Shown one piece after another: positions 1-10,844 of a stretch of 23,018 nucleotides of DNA. The stretch covers positions 1 to 23,018 of the forward strand of contig WIXG01000756.1 in NCBI GenBank assembly GCA_009869945.1, read 5' to 3'. A program made the position numbers and the translations under genes. This DNA comes from Mesaphorura yosii. Taxonomy: Eukaryota > Arthropoda > Collembola > Poduromorpha > Tullbergiidae. The notes under the pieces were generated by a model that was not told where the DNA came from, made no database searches, and worked only from the letters and a program-made list of their open reading frames with translations. The first letter of the stretch is position 1. Each line of letters starts with the position of its first letter.

Positions 1-508
1 AGTCGTGGTAGTTGTCTCCGCCGCAGGCAGTCTTTACTCTCCCCCGGCGAAGGCGGTCTTTTTAGGGGCCGACCACGCCGCTATTGCGGAGGGAATGGTT
101 CGAGGGCGCGCAGTCCCTTTGGGGTTGTGGGCTCTGGCGCTCGACTCGTTCACGTAGCCATGCGAGCTATATTTAATGCGAGCGCACGAACCAACGCATC
201 TGCAGCAGTAAAAAGGAGAATGCATGCCCTTATATGGTCATGGAATTGAGTGCGAGGATGACGTCAGCCTCTTCGTACTTGCAGAGGGAGGAAAGGCGCT
301 GGCCGACGACCGACTCTCGATGTTGTGGCTTTATAAGGAAAAGTGTCGAGCGCAAAAATATTGCAGAGTTGCGAATTCACGTTGTAAATGAGCCCCAATT
401 CAATGCCCGCTCGTTGAAGTTCCCTCTGTGTGCCGTTACCGTGCCTGTCATTTTAATCCCGAAAATGTCTCCAATGACTCGAATCCGATTGTTTGTTTTT
501 AACTGCAG
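1..508 (+). other. Noncoding; 3' part of an intron of the myosin gene
   Basis: No reading frame here resembles the myosin motor sequence expected before the P-loop exon, and the stretch ends in the acceptor ...AACTGCAG at 508. I read it as the 3' part of an intron longer than 500 nt. That is unusually long for this gene, whose other introns are mostly 57-110 nt. The remaining motor N-terminus must lie upstream of the window. Reading frames seen in it look random. Confidence 0.6.
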
Positions 509-3500
509 AACGCGAAGACCAATCGATCCTCTGCACTGGCGAATCGGGAGCCGGGAAGACGGAGAACACCAAAAAGGTGATTCAGTACTTGGCCTTTGTG
601 GCGGCGTCCAAGCCCAAAGTTGGGGGTCAGCAGGGGCATCATCAACATCAGCAGCAGCAGAACACGGTGAGTTGAATTAAAGTCAAGGACGAGGTTCTGA
701 GTGCCCGATTTGCATGCCCGACTTTTCTCTACTTTTGCTCGGTTGATTTTTTAATTTGTCCTTCGTTTCACCTCGCCCATTATCTCTCTCCTTTTTTTGG
801 TCTTGGTGGTTGGCCTTGATTTTATGGTTGAAAATCTGTACCATTTCTCGGTGTTTTTGGCGGGGAGAAGGACGGAGAAGAATCCTACACTTTTAGCTTT
901 GTAAGTAGATTTAGAATTTAGAATTGTAGATTATTTTTGCACGTTGCACTCTGCACCCACTCTCACGCTTTTCCCTCCATACTGCAAAATTAACACCCAG
1001 CCACGCCCTAATCACACCCTCCCATACGAAATTCTGCAGGGCGAACTCGAGCAGCAGCTCCTCCAAGCGAATCCAATTCTCGAGGCTTTCGGGAATGCGA
1101 AGACAGTAAAGAATGACAACAGCTCCAGGTTTGGCAAGTTCATTCGGATCAATTTCGACACTTCGGGGTACATCTCCGGGGCGAACATTGAAACCTATTT
1201 ACTGGAGAAATCGAGGGCGATCAGGCAGGCGGTTGATGAGAGGAGTTTCCATATTTTCTATCAACTTTTGGTTGGGGCAGATCAGGCGATGAGGGGTGAG
1301 TTTCAATTTAAGCATCTGAGTACTCGTAAATTAAAGGCGCTCTAAAGTACATTCTTTAAATTCTCATTTCTCGCAGCTGACCACCTCCTGGACCCACCCT
1401 CTACCTACAAATTCCTTTCAAACGGGCCTCTCCCGATTCCGTCCACGGATGATAAGCTCGAGTTCAACAACACCCTTGGCTCGATGAAGATAATGGGACT
1501 CCAGCAGGAAGAATTGAATAGCATCTTCAAAGTTGTGAGTGCAGTCCTCCATTTTGGGAACATGGAGTTTAAGATGGAGCGGGGAGGGGATCAGGCGACA
1601 CTTCCTGATAACACTGTGGCTCAAAAAGTAGCCCACCTGTTAGGGCTTGGAGTTACGGAGATGACCAAAGCATTTCTCCGGCCGAGGATCAAAGTGGGCA
1701 GAGACCATGTGACAAAGGCCCAGACGAAGGAGCAGGTGAGTATTTTGTAGGGGGGCATTTGAATCTCTTTGAATTCTGCCGGTTTTACCAACAAAACGAA
1801 ATCTCCCGCAGGCCGAGTTCAGTGCAGAAGCGATAGCGAAAGCCACATACGAGCGCCTCTTCCGGTGGCTGGTGAACCGAATAAACAAGTCCCTCGACAG
1901 GACGAAAAGACAGGGAGCCTCCTTCATCGGGATCCTCGACATTGCCGGATTTGAAATTTTCGAACTCAACTCATTCGAGCAGCTCTGCATCAATTACACG
2001 AATGAGAAGCTGCAGCAACTCTTCAACCATACAATGTTCGTACTGGAGCAGGAGGAGTACCAGAAGGAGGGGATTGACTGGAAATTCATAGATTTTGGGT
2101 TGGATTTGCAGCCGACGATTGATTTGATCGAGAAGGTGAGGCTTTTTATTATTCGGTTGCCAGTGGCTAAAAATGTGAATCTTAAACTTAATCTTGCAGC
2201 CGATGGGCATCCTCGCCCTCCTCGACGAGGAGTGCTGGTTCCCCAAAGCAACGGACAAGTCCTTCACAGAGAAATTAACCTCAGCACACACACAGCACTC
2301 GAAGTACTTCAAAACCGACTTCCGTGACCAAGCCGATTTTGCCATTTTACATTATGCTGGGAAGGTTGACTACAGCGCGAGCCAGTGGCTGATGAAGAAC
2401 ATGGACCCACTCAATGAGAACGTGGTTCAATTATTACAATCCAGTTTGGACCCTTTCATCTGCTTTATATGGAAGGATGGTGAGCGTAATTTAGATTTAA
2501 AGAGAGGAATTTTATTCTCCCGATGCCAGACCTTAATTCTAAAAAAATTAATTCAAAATTACGATTCTCGCACTTGTAGCCGAGATTGTAGGTCTCTCCG
2601 CCCAGGCAGCCCTGACAGGAGTCTCCCCCTCATCAGACGGGGCCACATTCGGCTCCCGCTCCGTCCGCAAAGGGATGTTCCGCACAGTCTCCCAACTCTA
2701 CAAAGAACAGCTCTCAAAGTTGATGGTCACGTTACGAAACACGAACCCGAATTTTGTTCGGTGCATCATTCCGAACCACGAGAAGCGGTCGGGGAAGATT
2801 GACGCGCCGTTGGTGCTCGACCAGCTCCGTTGTAACGGAGTGTTAGAGGGCATCCGGATCTGCAGGCAGGGATTCCCTAATCGGATCCCCTTTCAGGAGT
2901 TTAGGCAGCGGTACGAGTTGCTCACTCCGAATGTCATACCGAAGGGGTTCATGGACGGGAAGAAGGCGTGCGAGAGGATGGTGAGCTTTTATTCCATTGT
3001 GAAGATTTCCCCTGTCTTTTATCGCCATTGGGAAATTGATATGCAAATTTTGAATTTCGCAGATCCACTCCCTCGAGCTGGACCCAAACCTCTACCGGAT
3101 TGGGCAGTCGAAGATCTTCTTCAGGGCAGGAGTACTGGCCCATCTCGAAGAGGAGCGCGACTTCAAAATAACAGACTTAATCGTCAACTTCCAATCGTAC
3201 TGTAGGGGTCTGCTAGCCAGGAAAAACTACAACAGGCGCGTTCAACAGCTGAACGCTATCAGGATTATTCAGAGGAATTGTAGTGCTTATTTAAAGCTGA
3301 AGAACTGGCAGTGGTGGAGGCTTTACACTAAGGTGAGCTAAAAAACTTAAATTCACAAATGGCCAGCGCAACAAAGAAGAAGGAACCCTTGAGAAAGTGC
3401 TAATTGAATTTCATACAATCCGTAGGTCAAACCCCTCCTCCAAGTTACTAAACGAGAAGACGAGCTAAACATCAAAGAGCAAGAGCTCCAGCAAATAAAA

Positions 3501-6500
3501 GACACACTGACGCAAACGACGAAGTCCCACAACGAACTGGAATCTAAACTAACAAACTTGCAAGAGGAGAAAAATATGCTTGCCGAGCAGTTGCAAGCTG
3601 AAACCGAGTTGTGTGCCGAGGCTGAGGAGATGAGAGCGAGATTAGCTGTTAAGAAGCAGGAGCTGGAAGAAATACTGCATGACATGGAGGCGAGGATCGA
3701 GGAGGAAGAAGAAAGAGTTGTTGGACTCGTGAATGAGAAGAAGAAGCTGTTGTTGAATGTTCAAGATCTGGAGGAGCAGTTGGAGGAGGAGGAGGGCGCG
3801 AGGCAGAAGTTACAGTTAGAGAAGGTGAGTCCCTGTGAAAACGAGGGCTTCTTGAGATCGGAGGCATTCCATCGCCAAAAAATTAAGCCTTAAAATCATA
3901 AAACTTGCTAATTGCAGGTGCAACTCGATTCTAAACTGAAGAAGCTGGAAGAAGACCTCCTCCTCCAGGACGACTCGAACCAGAAACTCATAAAAGAGCG
4001 GAAGCTCCTCGAAGAGAAACTGGCCGACCTCCAAGCAACTTTAAATGAGGAGGAAGAGAAGTCTAAGCATTTAGGGAAGCTGAAGCAGAAGCAGGAGTCC
4101 TCCCTCGCCGAGCTGGAAGAAAAGTTGAGGAGGGAGCAGGGAATGCGTAATGAATTGGAGAGGCTAAAGAGGAAGATGGAGGCGGAGGGGAATGAATTGA
4201 GGGAGCAGTTGGTGGAGAAGAGAGGCGTGGTTGAGGAGCTGCAGGGGGTGGTGGGGAAGAAGGAGGAGGAGTTGCAGGTGAGGATAGCGATGGTGACTCC
4301 GTAACGGAGGACGAGCACCAAGTCTCATAATCCCGAAATTTTCAAAGTCCCAAGATTCAGCAAAAATTTTCAAAGTTCCCGAACGGAGAAATTTTTTAAA
4401 AGTCCCCGGGAAAAAATCGCCAAACAATAAAATTGAGGGATCCTCAATGACGAAATATTCAAAGTCGAAATTCTCATTTGCAGGCCCTCCTCACGCGCTT
4501 GGACGAAGAGACGACCCACCGAAACACACTCCAAAAGCAGATCCGCGAACTGGAGTCGACCCTCTCCGAGCTTTCGGAAGATTTAGAGTCGGAAAAGTCC
4601 GCTCGAGCAAAGGCGGAGCGTTCCCGCCGCGAACTGAACGAGGAGCTGGAAACATTAAAAAACGAGTTGCTGGATTCACTGGACACGACGGCGGCGCAGC
4701 AGGAGCTGAGGAGCAAGAGGGAATTCGAACTGGCCGCACTTAAGAAGTCGTTGGAAGAAGAGTGCAAGAACTCTGAAGCTGTTGTGCAGGAGTTAAGGCA
4801 CAAACACGGTCAGGAGCTGCAGAATTTGGCTGCAGAACTCGAATCATTCAAGAAATCGAAATCCGGGTTAGAGAAGCAACTCGGATCACTCCAATCTGAG
4901 AACGTCGACCTCGCGAATGAATTAAAGAACCTCCAATCATCCAAAGTTGAGAACGAAAAACGTCGCAAGCAGTTAGAATCCCAATTCTACGAAGCGACCA
5001 ACAAATTGCAGGAAGGCGAACGATCCCGCATTGAGCTGCAAGAAAAGTGCGCTAAACTAGAGAAAGAACTCGAGTCCATCCAAGAAAAGTACGAGGAGTC
5101 CGACTCGGCTCGCACCGCCATTTCTAAACAACTCACCGCCAACGAGAAAACAGTCGAGGAACTGCGAGCCTCAAACACAGAGCTCTCCTCAGCCCGAGAA
5201 AGCCTACTGCTTAAATTCAAATCGGCCGAATCCGAACTCTCTAATCTTCAGGACCAGCTCGAAGAGGCGGAGTCCTCCCGTACGCAGGCGGAGGTTAAAC
5301 TGCAGCAACTCACGACCAATTATGATTTGCTGAAGAAAAAGGCAGAAGAGGAGGCGGCTGGCGTTGGGGATTTGGAGGCATTGATCAAGAAGCTGAGGGC
5401 AGAGGTGGAGATATTGACTAAGGAGAGGGACGAATTATCAGTTGAAAAAGAGAGACTAGAGAAGTCGAGAAAGAAGCTGGGGCAGGAGCTCGAGGATGCG
5501 GGCGTTGAGTTGGACGTGCAGAGGACGAAGGTGAGGATTTCTTGAACGAGGAATGTCCATCAAAAACTCTGCAATTCTCGATTCGCCCCACCACACCCTT
5601 CAATTTCTTACGTTCACAGGTCACCGAGCTGGAAAAGAAGCAGCGCGCCTTCGACAAGGTCCTCGCTGAAGAGAAACTCGTCTCTGAGAGGCTGTTGGGA
5701 GAAAAGGAACAGGCAGAAAGGGAATCGAGGGACAGGGAAACCAAACTACTCTCCCTCAACAGGGAGTTGGAGGAGAAGGAGGAGCTGATTGAGGAGCTCA
5801 GCCACGCTAAACGTCAATTAAAAGAGGAGTTGGATGAACTCGTCAACTCGCAGGGTGAGTCCGCACTTCTGTACTGCAATTTTGATGAGAGAGGCAAGGT
5901 TCGAAATTCAAATGCTCAGTTGCCCCCGATTTTATCTCTCCCCGCAGGAACAGCGGACAAAAACTACCACGAGCTAGAAAAGACCCGCCGCTCCCTGGAA
6001 TCCCAACTGCTCGAGCAAAAGACCCAAATTGAGGAGTTGGAGGACGAGTTACAACTAACTGAGGATGCTAAACTCAGACTGGAAGTCAATTATCAAGCTC
6101 TGAAAACCCAGTACGAGCGGGATTTGAAAGAACGCGACGAGTCCACAGAAGACAAGAGGAAGTTGCTGATTAAACAATTAAAAGAGGTTGAATTGGAGTT
6201 GGAGGATGAGAGGAAACAGAGGACTGCTGCTGTGAATGGGCGGAAGAAGATTGAGCAGGACCTGGAGAGGGTTGGGTAAGTGTGAGGTTCCGCAAGACCA
6301 ACAAGAAGGGAGTTCACTAAATCCCTCTTTTTCCAATTTCCCGCAGAGCGCTCGCGGATTCTGCTACCAAACAGAAGGAAGAGTCTCTCAAACAACTGAA
6401 GCGGCTCCAATCGCAATTGAAAGACTATCAGCGTGATGCAGAAGAAGCAAGGCTCCAGCGTGAAGAGGCTCTAGCTTCCCTGAAAGAAGTGGAGAAGCGC

Positions 6501-7534
6501 GCCAAATCCCTGGAACAGGATTTATTACAATCCCAAGAGGACCACGCGACTTCAGAGCGACAACGCCGCGCCGCCGAATCTGAATTGGCTGAACTGCTCG
6601 AAGAGGGCACTGCGAATAAAGGAAAGGATTTGCAGGAGGAGAAGAGGAGATTAGAAGGGAGGATTAATAGTCTAGAAGAGGAGTTGGAGGAGGAGCAGAG
6701 CAATTCGGAGGCGCTTGCTGAGCGTTTGCGTAAAAGTACTCTACAGTTGGAGCAACTGACTGCTGAGTTACAGGTGGAGAGGTCAAACTCAGCCAAGCTA
6801 GAAGCGAGCAGGTCCGCCGTGGAGAAGATGAACAAAGAGTTGAAAATTAAGCTGGCGGAGGTGGAGGCTTCTGCGAGGGTGCGGTCAAAGTCCACCATTC
6901 AACTCCTGGAGTCTAAACTATCACAACTAGAAGAGCAGTTGGAGGTGGAGGGAAGAGAACGATTGGCACTGCAGAAGGCTGTGAGGAGAGGGGAGAAGAG
7001 GGTCAAGGAGGCAGGGATGCAGGTCAGTATCAGTATAATGAGGGTGGCTCAGTGAACGAGTCGGAATTTCCTCTAAAAATCCCTCTCCTTTGCTTACTCC
7101 CGCAGGTGGACGACGAGCGCCGCTCAGCGGAGAGTTTGAAGGAACAGATGGACAAGACACAATCCCGTCTTAAATCTCTTAAACGTCAGTTGGACGAGGC
7201 TGAGGAGGAGCTGCAAAGAGAAAAGGCACTGAAGCGTAAAGCACAGAGGGAGTTGGATGAGCTGCAGGAGGCCAACGAGTCCATGCTCAGGGAGCTGGTT
7301 GGGTTGAGGAAGATCAGGTACGATTTTTAAACGGGCGAGGGCGATTTCCTCCGGTGGAATCGTGTTGACTAAAGTATGTCTACTCGCAGACGGCCCGGTG
7401 GAGGTGGAAGCCTGTCAACTTCACGTTTATCGAAACCGAGGGGGTCCAGCACGGAGGAGGTGGACCATATTGGAGCGGACTCGAGCCTGGAGGAGGGGAG
7501 TATTGGTGGTGGACCAGGGCAGGGAGGAGAGTAG
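509..7534 (+). CDS. zip: Non-muscle myosin II heavy chain (zipper type), 5' partial
   Basis: Actin-based motor that assembles into bipolar filaments for cytokinesis, cell-shape change and adhesion. Exons: 509-666, 1040-1295, 1377-1735, 1812-2135, 2200-2479, 2580-2980, 3063-3332, 3426-3824, 3918-4277, 4484-5530, 5620-5854, 5948-6275, 6347-7022, 7106-7317, 7390-7534. All are joined at GT-AG sites with matching phases, giving 1815 codons plus TAG. Visible in order: P-loop [13 protein letters not shown] (near 545), switch I region [10 protein letters not shown], switch II region [20 protein letters not shown] (1936-1995), actin-binding/SH helix stretch [37 protein letters not shown], an IQ motif ([17 protein letters not shown]), a second light-chain site, then a long heptad coiled coil from about 3430 to 7317 and a short Gly/Ser-rich non-helical tail. 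The phrases [21 protein letters not shown] and [13 protein letters not shown] mark the non-muscle/smooth branch rather than sarcomeric myosin. The start lies outside the window. Expected full length is about 1980 residues. Confidence 0.96.
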
Positions 7535-7588
7535 AATGAGGATGTTGTGGAGTGCAGATTCTTCCATGATAAAAGAGGGGCCAAACAC

Positions 7589-7594
7589 AATAAA
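7589..7594 (+). promoter_or_regulatory. Poly(A) signal AATAAA of the myosin gene
   Basis: AATAAA lies 55 nt after the myosin stop codon. Further copies at 7711-7716 and 7753-7758 could serve as distal sites, giving alternative 3' UTR lengths. Confidence 0.6.
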
Positions 7595-8237
7595 TATAGG
7601 AAGTTAGATTTACTTAAAGCCTACATTCTTACTTGCATTTCTACGCATTTGTACTAACAAATATTTCTCCAATTTATTGGGGGTCTGGGTCATACTAACA
7701 CTTGAATTTTAATAAATTCCAATATATTAACTAATTACATATTCAGGTTGAGAATAAAGAGTATCGGAGTGTGGTTTCGGGAATTGTGGAGTGTTCGTTC
7801 CATCTGATGTGAAGAATCTGAGATTACCTTCGGGCGTGTATTTAAACTCTTGCCAATGCGCTGTAATTATGAAATCCATCATAATTGTGCATAATTGAAG
7901 GCCAAGTGAGTTAAAATTATGTTAATTTCCAGAGTGGAAATAAAAGTATACGGGAGACTTCTGCATTCTTCTGCATGGGATTGGTTTACAGAACATGTTG
8001 CACTCTTGCAGTGTTTTGCTTTTTATACGCGGGATTTTGAACGACGCATCTGACTTTGAATTTTACCGTAAACGGAAAGTAAACAAGTTTGACAGAAGCA
8101 AGTGTCCTACCGCCGTGCTTTTGTGACTAGTTAATGTCAAGCAGTGGATTATTAATTACTGTGTACATTACTGTGCATAATAACGATAATTAAGATAATT
8201 TCTCCCTTTGAATAATCTTTGAATCATTCGAGTTGCT
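7595..8237. other. Intergenic, AT-rich; no gene seen
   Basis: Apart from the two distal AATAAA sites there is no long reading frame. The right part (about 8090-8237) is AT-rich and leads into the TATA box of the next gene, so it probably holds that gene's promoter-proximal elements. Confidence 0.5.
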
Positions 8238-8244
8238 TATAAAA
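8238..8244 (+). promoter_or_regulatory. TATA box
   Basis: TATAAAA followed by GGGC, 62 nt upstream of the ATG at 8300. With a TATA-to-start distance of about 30 nt, transcription would begin near 8270, leaving a 5' UTR of roughly 30 nt. Confidence 0.65.
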
Positions 8245-8299
8245 GGGCAGTTCTACAAGTGCCAGACAGCTGACGCTTCGAAGACAAGCAGCCTTACGA

Positions 8300-9318
8300 A
8301 TGGGTCGCCATAAGAAGATTGATAGCGAGAGAGACGCTGCCGCTGAGGCTCCAGCCGAACACGCAAGGTAAAATGAAATTGATTAGCTCATTAATTATCG
8401 TAGAGAATGTGGCCGCTTTAGTGAATTCACCCACTTATGAAATGACTGAAATCCCGCTCTGATAAATGTTTTTGCGTTTTAGGAGGCTCGGCCGCTTTAA
8501 GCGGAGACAAGGAAGAAGGCTTCAACGTAGCGTGGAAACGGTATGCCACGGTTCTTATCAATTGATCATTAGTTCGGTTGTGGGTACTAAATACGGTTGG
8601 AAGGCTGGGATTAACTTTTCAAAACTCTCACAGCTTGCTGTCTTATCGGAGATAGAACAGAGAGAAGAGGACTTTGACGTGTCGTTTTCTCTGGACGAGT
8701 TGGGGGAGACGAGTGAACGAGTCTGCGCTACTTTTCATGCTTCAGTGAATCTTGGCCACATAAAGGGTAATCTTCGTATGGACATAGTAGAAGTGACAGT
8801 GCTCTTTTTTGAACGTGTGTACTTTGATCTGGAACAGGAAAAGGTTATCAGCGTTGCAAAGGGAAGTCACTTTCTGATTCATTCGCCGCTTCAAGCACCG
8901 AGCCTCTGGTTTGGAAACCGAGGTTGCTAAGTAAGAATCTTCTACATTTTAATCTCAATCCGGGCGCCGAAGTCTCTGACCCGTCCCATGACTTTCTAAC
9001 TTTGCAGGCATTTCACCCCTGACAGACGACATGACCACGACTCTTTCGATTGCAAGTTCAATGAGTTTTGGAGAACTCACACCCGAGGACAAGGAGTACT
9101 TCCTGCCAGACCCTGAAATTAATCTGTCTCCAGCCATGAGTGCTGTAGACGTACACTCAAAAGACGAACTCATTCCACAGGGCCGAGCTTCTGCCGTCTA
9201 CAGAAGAATCTGTAGGTCATCCTTCCGCCGAGTCAGAGCACAACCGATGGCAGTTGTGCGTTCAGATTTTGGGGGTGTGCGCAAGATGAAGGATAAATTA
9301 AAAGGGCTATATTTTTAA
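8300..9318 (+). CDS. Small basic protein of unknown function, five exons
   Basis: I do not recognise this protein. The model is 8300-8367, 8483-8540, 8634-8766, 8838-8930 and 9008-9318. Phases match throughout (663 nt, 220 residues) and donors are good (GTAAAA, GTATGC, GTAATC, GTAAGA). The N-terminus is MGRHKKIDSERDAAAEAPAE, followed by an Arg-rich cluster (RRLGRFKRRQGRRLQR) that could be a nuclear or nucleic-acid-binding signal. A short acidic stretch follows (SEIEQREEDFD), then a Ser/Thr-rich linker and a charged C-terminus rich in Arg/Lys that ends KDKLKGLYF. There is no signal peptide or membrane segment. Introns 2 and 3 contain no stop in frame with the upstream exon. Retaining them gives a single 154-codon reading frame (8466-8930) that ends in TAA exactly at the next donor. 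The spliced model is preferred because it uses every strong site and joins all exons in frame. The TATA box sits just upstream. Confidence 0.6.
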
Positions 9319-9439
9319 TGACCTGCGGCCTTGCCTGGCGTGGGTAATGTTGAACTAATTGAGCAATAATTATTATAATGTTTCCTCACTCGTGAATTAA
9401 ATTTATCGTAGCTGCTGCATTGGACTGCATTGGCATGCA

Positions 9440-10007
9440 GTGGAACAGTTTTCAAGGCATCTGTACTCATAAACTTGGGCATGTTCACATTAGAATTTGA
9501 TAGGGAAACTTTAAGCTTTGCGCCTAAAATATGGACATTAGAATTAAATACTAAAATTTCAATGATGGCGAGTAAAACCGGCGTATCTCCGAGCGAAGCA
9601 TCGTCGAGGTACCAGCAATTAAATTCTAGCTGGAGCATTTCGACGATGGGCTGCCCAACGAGCGCGAAGAGAGCCGGCCCAAGAGGATCGCCCTGCATGA
9701 CACCTCGGCGAGATTGAATCATCGACGAACCGTAGTAGTAGAGATTCGACGGGAACCCGTATGATTGCTGAGCAAAGGGAAAAGCTGACGGGAACCGCTC
9801 CAAGACCATGGCAAGCATTTTTTCCTTCCGAAGCTCGTTGAAAGCGTTTTTAAAGTTCAATTTGGCGAAGACACGGACTCCGGCATGAGGGAAATTGTAA
9901 TAAGCCCTGGCAGCATGGGCCCCGATCTCAGATCCACCCTTCACCCCAACACCAAGCTGATGTGGAAGGATAAAGTTCACCGTGCTCGAAAACATCTTTA
10001 CCCGCAT
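9440..10007 (-). mobile_element. Reverse-transcriptase fragment of a non-LTR-type retroelement, decayed
   Basis: The minus-strand frame ending near 9315 carries RT blocks in order: QLGVGVKGGSEIGAHAARAY, then LNFKNAFNELRKEKML (the usual acidic residue of the LDFKNAFN block is Asn here), YGFPSNLYYYGSSMIQSRRG, GVMQGDPLGPALFAL, and the catalytic box WYLDDASLGD with the Asp pair intact. Only about 170 residues are RT-like. Sequence upstream of 10007 and downstream of about 9440 no longer aligns by eye. No endonuclease, RNase H, poly(A) tail or target-site duplication was found. I call it a truncated dead copy. The clade cannot be told from this fragment. Confidence 0.8.
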
Positions 10008-10097
10008 TCACGTTGACGATAGGGACCAAACTCATCAAGCCAAGATAAGAAACAAGCGTGGCTTTCAGCCTGGGGTGACTGCAATTAACGACAAATC

Positions 10098-10318
10098 TCA
10101 CTCCTGTGCTTAAACTTACGCTGCCGATCTAGCCTTATTGTTTAATTGGAATTTAAAAGACTCCTTTCCAAGTAACTGTTGTTGGAATCTCCCTACTCAT
10201 GAATAACTATCGAAGGTGTACTCTCTCATTACTCTTATGTGTTTAAATACATAAATATTGGGATCTTTATTACTCCTATGCTTTAAACTCTAACTCTTAC
10301 GCTCTCGATATAGCCTTA
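10098..10318 (+). repeat. Two degenerate direct repeat copies
   Basis: Copy 1 (10098-10137) and copy 2 (10270-10318) share ACTCCTRTGCTT, AAACT, CTTACGCT, CGAT and TAGCCTTA in the same order. Copy 2 has a short insertion. The distance between copies is about 172 bp. Origin unknown. Confidence 0.55.
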
Positions 10319-10337
10319 GGGTATTGCGGATTCTGAA

Positions 10338-10400
10338 GGGCATTAATTAAGAATTGGCAATTGTGTGACTGCAGTGTGCAGTCAGAACTTTTGAATTTGA
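10338..10400 (+). repeat. Dispersed repeat, copy A
   Basis: A 63-bp segment aligns without gaps to 12728-12790. By eye, 42 of the first 49 positions are identical, with the core CTGCAGTGTGC fully shared. The two copies lie in the same orientation on either side of the glycosyltransferase gene. Confidence 0.7.
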
Positions 10401-10844
10401 TTTGAGTCAGACGAATAAAAACAAGACAATTCATTTCTTTCTTTCTCTCGTGACCGCGTCTACAGAAATTTGTCGTTAGAGTTGGTGGTCAATGCTACGA
10501 GTCGTCTGTCGAATCCGTCCTAGTTCACCACCATAAAATCAAAACCTGCATGCTAAGAACTACAGCTCTCAATTTGAAAACTAAAACCTTCCGAAATTAA
10601 CCAACAAATCTGAATCAAAGCATATTTTCAAGTAAATTCATTCTGGGTCTTTGTTTTCGTTTCGTATCAACTCACGAGTTCACAGCAGCAGATTCAAGAA
10701 GCAAGCGCGCCACAAAATTTTTCAGAAGAATTGCCACAAGTACGGAAGGGACAAATAGTTGCGCCGAGGCAGTAAATTGCATTGACTTTCGGAAAGGGAA
10801 TGGAAAGTCTTTGACATCGACAATCCAGTGTTAAGTGCTGGAGA

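Larger units (their letters stand above)
10008..10844. other. Intergenic, AT-rich with degenerate repeats
   Basis: No coding sequence is recognisable. It holds two copies of a ~45-bp element (10098-10137 and 10270-10318) and one copy of a dispersed repeat (10338-10400) that recurs downstream of the glycosyltransferase gene. It may be debris of the retroelement insertion and older repeats. Confidence 0.5.

Noticed and set aside
234..680. 148-codon plus-strand frame overlapping the P-loop exon
   Set aside because: It runs across an intron and reads the myosin exon out of frame. The myosin frame is unambiguous there.
3353..6898. Many long Ser/Cys-rich or Arg-rich frames antisense to the myosin rod
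   Set aside because: Composition follows from reading Glu/Leu/Lys coiled-coil codons backwards. No independent start, splice or motif evidence.
8483..8930. Single-exon reading (154 codons) as the main protein of the small basic gene
   Set aside because: It ends in TAA precisely at a strong donor and cannot join exon 9008-9318. The five-exon model joins everything in frame, so the single-exon form is kept only as a possible isoform.
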